A stretch of 64,000 nt of DNA from positions 31,599,288 through 31,663,287 of the forward strand of contig OX637288.1 in assembly GCA_951799445.1 (NCBI GenBank). Direction: 5' to 3'. The notes under the pieces are model-generated. The model was not told the origin of the DNA. It searched no databases and saw only the letters and a program-made list of their open reading frames with translations. Position 1 is the stretch's first letter, and every line of letters begins with the position of its first letter. A program made the position numbers and the translations under genes. Of this stretch, positions 58,324 through 64,000 are shown one piece after another. This DNA comes from Pseudisothecium myosuroides. Lineage: Eukaryota; Streptophyta; Bryopsida; Hypnales; Lembophyllaceae.

Positions 58324-58818
58324 ATAGCATGTAGAATACTGCTACAACAAATTGACCATTAGGATTGACATATTTCATTTCCATTTTAGATCCATTAGCA
58401 ATAAAGTTTTTTCTTTCACCATATCCCTACGTCTACTTAACAATTTGCTTAAGAACAGAAACTATTAATTTTTTTTAAAAATTTTTTCCCTTAGATTTTT
58501 AGTAGAAACCCCCATCATTATAATGATTTAAACCTCAAAACTTTGTAGTGCAAAGAAATTATGTTAAGGGATTTCAAAGTCTAAAAACCTAGTCAACAAA
58601 GGTAGAAAATGAATGTTTTCTTTCCGCTTTGAGCACTAATATGTTACAATCTACATGGTCAAAGTGCATGAATTTTTTTTCACACATTTTCATACAAATC
58701 TTGTGCAAGATCTTATAGTTGAATATGCAAGAAAGTAGTTTTCTTACATTTTTGCTCTTTGCATTAGAAATGGCAGTTTTGAAGTTTCTTTTTAGTGAAT
58801 CCTAGTCATGAACTTTAA

Positions 58819-59047
58819 CCCTTGAACGCCGGGCTGGTGACTGTGAAAATCATTCCTTTTGGCATGAGATGACATCATCTTCTTTGAAAAAACCAAAAGT
58901 GCTCACTGGAAGTCAAACTACTATTCATAATCTTCCCTTTCCACAATAAATTTGGAGGATGAATAGTTGCACTTCTATCCTACACATGAGATTCTCTTGT
59001 CATTCATTGGCTGCAAAACGTCCGCCTCGATGTTTAAGTGTTAAGGA
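58819..59047. mobile_element. TTAA-family element, 229 bp (right segment)
   Basis: Flanked by TTAA at 58815-58818 and 59048-59051; left CCCTTGAACGCCGGGCTGG. Orthologue of 41164-41391. Confidence 0.78.
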
Positions 59048-59117
59048 TTAATGTAAAAAAGTCCATTCTATAGCCCCTTTACTATTTGAATGAGTGCAAA
59101 AAGAGTATTTCAAAGTA

Positions 59118-59847
59118 GGGTGAATGCAAGAAACACATGTACTATTTTGTGTCACACCTGGGATTTTGATTAAGTTTTTGGTTATAACTTTTGCGTTTTG
59201 GCTCCAAATGATTCAAGATTTATAAAAAAGGTACTCATGACTATTATACACCTTGCCAATTTTTTTTGTAATTTTCAAAAATAGTTTATTGTTTAAAAAT
59301 AGCCCCCAATTTTATGTCACACTTGCCAATTTGGAGGGTTTTAGTACTATTTAGTATCCCAAAAAATGAATTTTGAGCTGAAATTTGGAGGGGATGGTCT
59401 TCTAGAAGACTTGTAGCTATTGCTCAAAGGAATTCTAAAAATAAATAATTGTATGTGGTGTGGAAATCCACAAAGTGTACTTCTTTCTGCTTGCATTTTG
59501 TAACATATAAAATATTATTTTGGAGTTTTTTTGGATGAATGACCATATCCATAGAGTTCTTACAAATGGACAATTTTTATTTAATGTATTTATCTTTTTT
59601 CTATTTTTAGCTAATTAAAACATCAAAGTATCCATTTTCTTGAGCTTTGGCACTTTTCTAGTTCTCTTGCTTAGAGAATTTTTTAATGAATTTACTTTGG
59701 TGGTTACCTTCATCTTAAAGGTATATACATTAGTCATATTTTTTTTATTTTTAAAAAATTCTTTTTCTAATATTAAAGTATTGTAGAAAAAAATGATGAG
59801 TATTGTCAAAATGCAACAAAATTGGCAGGTGTTTCTTGCATTCACCC
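59118..59847. mobile_element. GGGT-ended MITE, copy 3 (730 bp), private to the right segment
   Basis: Perfect inverted ends GGGTGAATGCAAGAAACAC. Flanks AGTA and AATA. The left segment reads CAAAGTATTGATTC at 41464-41477, the uninterrupted site, which suggests a 4-bp AGTA duplication with one later change. Non-coding. Confidence 0.9.
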
Positions 59848-60277
59848 AATATTGATTCTATAGTACTAAAAATATTGGAGATTCCATCCTTCTTGATGAT
59901 TGGTGTATTGACTGAAAATTACATAAATCTCGTCAGACCCGTGATGCAAAAAATTCTTGGATACTCCCCACTAACTGTGGAAAAGAATGTTATGCTTGGA
60001 ACCCATTTTTTTAAAAGTCGGAGAGAACTGCGCAATGGTTCGAAGACTTGAAACATTCAAGTGCTGAATGGAAATGAGAAAATGTGTTCAAAGCACTCAT
60101 TCCAAAGAATGATTATATTTCTTATGTATAGATTTTTGGTTACATAAATAGTGGCATTCTCAACTTGTCAAGCAGACTTACTCGATTTATCAATCAATGA
60201 GGATTATACCAAAAAAATGACTACAGATTGAATTCAGGTTTGTGTGAACAGAGAAATTAAGAAACCTGTACATTTCC

Positions 60278-60490
60278 TTGGGGCTCTGCTCTTTGGCCTC
60301 CTCTCTGCCGGCCTGTTGGCTCTTTCCTTGCCTCTCTTGCCTCTAGTTCAAAAAAATGATGATAAAAAATAGTGCAGAAAATGTTTTAGAGAATGTAAAG
60401 AATTCCGTCGAGGGTGTTCCCTCTGGTTCTGTGTACTGTTTCCTTTTATCAATGGAAATCTTCCATGTGTTTAAAAAGAACCCAAAAAAA
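60278..60490 (+). mobile_element. Short retroelement (SINE or truncated LINE), 213 bp
   Basis: CTGTACATTTCC lies on both sides (60266-60277 and 60491-60502), a 12-bp target duplication. The insert ends AACCCAAAAAAA. The left segment has one CTGTACATTTCC followed directly by ATTTGG (42672-42689). Target duplication plus an A tail indicates reverse-transcription-based insertion. The C/T-rich head (TTGGGGCTCTGCTCTTTGG) shows no clear tRNA-type A or B box, so I favour a 5'-truncated LINE or an unusual SINE. Confidence 0.88.
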
Positions 60491-60934
60491 CTGTACATTT
60501 CCATTTGGCATGTACTTACAATGAGCTTCTTGCTTCAGTTCAAGAAAGCCGGTACCCAGGAGTATTCGAACCCTCAGTCAAATTTCGGCACGAACGGCCA
60601 ACGAAACGATTGAGGTGTTTAGAAAATGGATTTATTTTCGAACGGAATTTTGATTCCTTTATTTTTGAATTTTACAGCCAAAGTACTTGTTTTTAATAAA
60701 CTTTTGGACGTTCATCACTAGAATGATGCGTCCTAGTTTGTGAGATATTCATGATTCTTTGACCTGTTTTTTTTGTGAGAGGTTTAAGTCTCAATCATTG
60801 ACAGTTGGACGAAACTTCAAATCATTTGACACAATTTTGATTTTGCTATACCATTTTGAAACTTGGGGTGTGCGGTCAATCGAGTGTCTACTATAAATGG
60901 AATGTGACATCAGTGAAGGTCGTTAGTATTTAGC

Positions 60935-62095
60935 CCTGTGTAATGAGGGCTTTTGTGACCGGGGAGCTAAGCAGTTGGATTCTCTAACCAAGGTAAACAC
61001 TAGTCGTTCTTGTTAATTTTTGCTACATCTTCAATGACCGGAACACATCGGAATTGATTTGTTGCCCTGTTTTTTCTTTGCAGGAGATGACAACTCCTTT
61101 GAAGAGATGCATATACAGTATTAAGAATTTTCCAGCGTGCCAGCAGCTACATCCTTATGAACAGTCTCTTCTTGAGCTCACGCTTGGGCCAGGCACTTAT
61201 GAAGAGGTGATTGGCCTTGCCGAAGTTCAGTCTTACTGATAATAATTCAAACAATATGCAATCATCTCTTCATGGAGTTATTAATGTAGATGGTGTTACG
61301 AGGCAGGTTCAAAATGATGTTGCAGGATGGTAGATAGTGTTTTGAATTTTCTGTTTCATTTGTGCTCAGGAGCTTTAAATGACTTCATCTACTTTGTACT
61401 CGTTGATTTTTATCTGCTAGATTTAATCTTGAATTGCAAGGTTAGGTGTCCAATTGCTCACAATCATATCCTTGACTCCTTTGCTCCACACTTTGCAACG
61501 GGTTGACCTCTTGCGCAAGAGACAGCTCGATTACGGGAAGAATTGTGCTTCTGTTTGTGCTAAGGTACAGCATACGCAGCCATAAAGAAATGAAAGACAA
61601 TCCATTCGTAATTAGACTATAATGATTTCTAGGGGTTGGTGGCGAAACCCCAATCGAGGGTTTGTGGAACGCTGTGTCATCTTTTGTGCTCTTCTTTGCA
61701 GTCAACCAGCATGAGACTGACGAGCGATTGGAAGAGGTAACGCCAATAAAAGCTACTTTGCTCGGATTATATCTTTGAGTTTTTGAAAGAATTTGCTGTT
61801 GAATACAAGCTCTGGTACGTGATATGTAAAATGTAGCCTTCTTCAGATTGGCATCCCATTTAGATTTCAGGGTGACTTACTGTAGTTGGCAATGTTGTGC
61901 CACAGGGCATTACCAAGCTTGAAGACCTGTTTAACAAGCATGGGAAGGCGGTGGATGAGTTGAAGGAGATTGCGAAGGTTGTCTCGATCCCTTCCTTTGG
62001 CGCCAAACCCTTTTTTTTAATTTACACTCCTCATACCCCAGTGTATCTTACAGGTTATAAGAAGCATACTTCGCAGTAGTCCCGACTCATATCCA
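60935..62095 (+). pseudogene. Chloroplast NOG1-type GTPase gene fragment (right copy), broken
   Basis: Same exon order as the left copy: DRGAKQLDSLTK (60956-60991), MTTPLKRCIYSIKNFPACQQ then LHPYEQSLLELTLGPGTYEE (61084-61206), VDLLRKRQLDYGKNCASVCA (61504-61563), a KRE-type exon (61702-61736), GITKLEDLFNKHGKAVDELK (61907-61978) and VIRSILRSSPDSYPPVE (62054-62104). The second and fifth exons are intact here, unlike in the left copy, and the acceptor CAG before the fourth exon is kept. But the fourth exon lacks four bases (AGCATGAG for AGCAAGCGTGAG), shifting the frame. GTP-binding motifs again do not follow. Confidence 0.75.
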
Positions 62096-62104
62096 CCCGT
62101 TGAG

Positions 62105-63145
62105 TACGCATCCTCTTTGATTGGCCTTCTTCTTTTCCCTTGTTAATGACTGTTGGAGCTGTCTCAATTCCGCTGCCAGGTCTTGAGAGCTATGCTAAGT
62201 GTTCAGAACACGAATCTGATGTGTGTGTAAACTTTCTTCATTATAAACCTCACTTTTACTCGACACATTTCACCAGTGAAGTCCGTCGGTCAGTTTCAAA
62301 TTTGCAACCTCCGTTGCTGCACAATCTCCCTCGCCAAATATTCACTTTCGGTGGAGAAGACGGACTACGTGAAGGAGAGCGTGAACAAGGAGCAGGCCAT
62401 ATTCTTAGTTAATTGTTATGTTCTTTGTTAGACTAGATTGCGTGCTTCTTTGTGATCATACTACATAAGTTGGGTACCCCCCAAACCGGCACTTTTTGCT
62501 ACTGAGACTAGTTACTATTATTAGCCTGATCAAATTTTCATATGTTCTTGTTGGCAAGTGAAAGGAGGTTCCAACACACCAGAGAACGTGGCATTTGGAT
62601 ATTGTATGCAAAAGTTATTAAGGAACAAAGTTTGGTTCTAAAAGCGTTTCTTCCACATAGGTACAGAAAGAATTGATTTTAGAGATGTACATAGAATAAA
62701 GATGGCGGTTTAAGGTCAGTGGCACATTTGGGTGTACCTACCTTAATAGTACACCTAATGATATGAAATTCTTTAACATTGTGAAGAAGAAAGAAGAAAG
62801 AAGCGTAAAGTTGACTCTATAATAGAAATTGTCAAAAATACTACGATTGTTGAGAGTTGCCCTAATAATTATGTCAATAGACCAATAATGAAATTTAGTT
62901 TTACCACACTAATTGATCTTAAAATGCTACAAATTTTTAATCTTGATAAAGATTTTTATCAAAAGCAAAGATATCAATACTATTCAAAGAGGGATCTCTA
63001 ACGTCTTTAGTAAAAATATTCATCAAGAGTCAAATGCTAGTGATTTAGACTAAATTCAAATTAATAGTGAAATGGGAAGTGTGTTTTAATTTCTTAGTGT
63101 ACAATGTGAAATATGTGAGAGGGTGTGAAATATGCTAGAAGATTG
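62105..63145. other. Non-coding right tail of the right segment
   Basis: Orthologous to 44292-45325. Nothing further recognised. Confidence 0.5.
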
Positions 63146-64000
63146 GGGTGAATGCAAGAAACACCTGTCAATTTTGTTGCATTTTGACAGTACTCATCAT
63201 TCTTTTTCTGCAGTACTTTAAAGTTAGAAAAATAATTTTTTTTAAATAAAAAAAATGGCTAATGTATATACAATGACTGACGAAACCGATTACTTTTGTG
63301 AAACGTTTTCATTCAAACAACCATACTATAAGCATCAATGGATAAAACCCAAAAGTGTACACATGAAAGTTGTAGAGCACAACATACAACACATTACCAT
63401 GGAAGTTTGAAGAAAAAATTAGTTGTGATTTGAAAGAAAATTAATTCCAAAGTTTGCTATGTCAAAAACTCGGTTTTGTTCAAAATAGTTTAGTTTTACC
63501 TTATTTTTTGTCAATTTTTTCTTAAAACTCCCAAAAAACTTTTTGTACCTTAGCATGTTGGTATACATCATTTTTGATTGTTGTATACAAAAATTGAAGG
63601 AAATTCACATTTATAGAATTAAAAATATTAACAATTTAACAAACATGCAAATGATGTTGGTTCTCACAAAATTTGAGTTTTTTTTGTAGAATTCAGAGCA
63701 TGGGATTGCATTAGCCATGGTAAAGAGAGTATAGGTTGCAAAATAGACCACTTTTATATCTAAATGCCCTTGTGTATGAAATATTTGTTGAATTGGGCAA
63801 TGTGTACAATTTATATTTTACAATTCTATAATGCATTTTTAAATTCAACTTTTGTGTTCAAAGACTAGAGTTAATGATGCATATAATTCATCCAAAAAAT
63901 TCCAAAAAAATTCATCATCATTGTCTGTATCATCCAAAAACTGCTAATTTTCTGAATGTCAATGTAATTTTTGGAAATTAGCAGTTTTTGGATGATACAG
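63146..64000. mobile_element. GGGT-ended MITE, copy 4, cut by the window end
   Basis: Starts GGGTGAATGCAAGAAACACC immediately after DNA orthologous to 45325 and continues as the reverse complement of the right part of 59118-59847 for ~130 bases (CATTTTGACAGTACTCATCA). Beyond ~63270 the sequence differs and the partner terminus is not in the window; a longer, perhaps autonomous or composite member is possible. Confidence 0.65.
63925..64000. repeat. Perfect 26-bp inverted repeat at the window edge
   Basis: CTGTATCATCCAAAAACTGC and the six bases after it (63925-63950) are the exact reverse complement of the last 26 bases of the window (63975-64000), separated by about 24 bases. It may continue beyond the window. 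Confidence 0.85.

Larger units (their letters stand above)
45871..63145. repeat. Right copy of the ~17.8-kb tandem segmental duplication
   Basis: Collinear with 28090-45870. The alignment is interrupted by private insertions here (hAT MITE, CACTA-bearing GGGT element, a 1.1-kb unknown insert, a GGGT element, a short retroelement) and by those private to the left copy. The right edge is obscured by a GGGT element starting at 63146. Confidence 0.85.

Overview
The window looks like nuclear DNA of a land plant. It has spliced genes with GT/AG introns, a plant-type flavin monooxygenase, a DUF569 (fascin-like) protein, a TNP2-type CACTA remnant carrying DUF4216, Stowaway MITEs, and fragments of the chloroplast NOG1-type GTPase family. 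The AT-rich, repeat-laden intergenic DNA and a two-kinase-domain protein of unusual type make me favour a seed-free plant (bryophyte or lycophyte). I cannot fix the species from sequence alone.

Layout. 1-2511: 3' part of a decayed CACTA transposon. 2.5-7.8 kb: AT-rich DNA with two MITEs. 7787-11085 (minus): an intact seven-exon FMO of the plant GS-OX-like group, 466 codons, with a Stowaway MITE abutting one 5' splice site. 11.1-11.9 kb: imperfect tandem repeats upstream of it. 13392-15978 (minus): a DUF569 protein with a long proline/acid-rich linker and two minisatellites in its first intron. 17-28 kb: almost gene-free, made of nested DNA transposons, foldbacks and tandem repeats. 28.1-45.9 kb and 45.9-63.1 kb: two copies of one ~17.8 kb tandem segmental duplication. 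Each copy carries a tandem-kinase locus at its left and a fragment of a NOG1-like gene at its right. The left kinase (31932-33899) is open. The right one (48057-50045) keeps the same frame but has two internal TAG codons and has lost its C-terminal CCFL tail. Both NOG1-like fragments are broken, by different lesions.

Main discovery. At least fourteen elements lie between TTAA tetranucleotides (a few with one flank mutated). They have inverted ends of the form CCC(C)TAAAGGAC, in size classes of about 0.14, 0.22, 0.36, 0.7 and 0.9 kb. The two duplicated segments supply an empty-site control: one 907-bp copy present in the left segment (34851-35757) is absent at the matching place in the right segment, where a single TTAA remains at 51335-51338. 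This is the hallmark of TTAA-specific (piggyBac- or Kolobok-like) transposition, which to my knowledge is not a usual large component of land-plant genomes. The paired segments likewise resolve an hAT MITE (8-bp duplication), a Harbinger-like element (TAA), a short retroelement (12-bp duplication with an A tail) and a GGGT-ended element, so the duplication works as a natural record of transposition.

Functionally the intact genes look unrelated: S- or N-oxygenation (FMO), a probable actin-binding-like or unknown role (DUF569), and a kinase-pseudokinase protein with a possible prenylation signal. The last resembles in architecture the tandem kinase proteins known from plant immunity.
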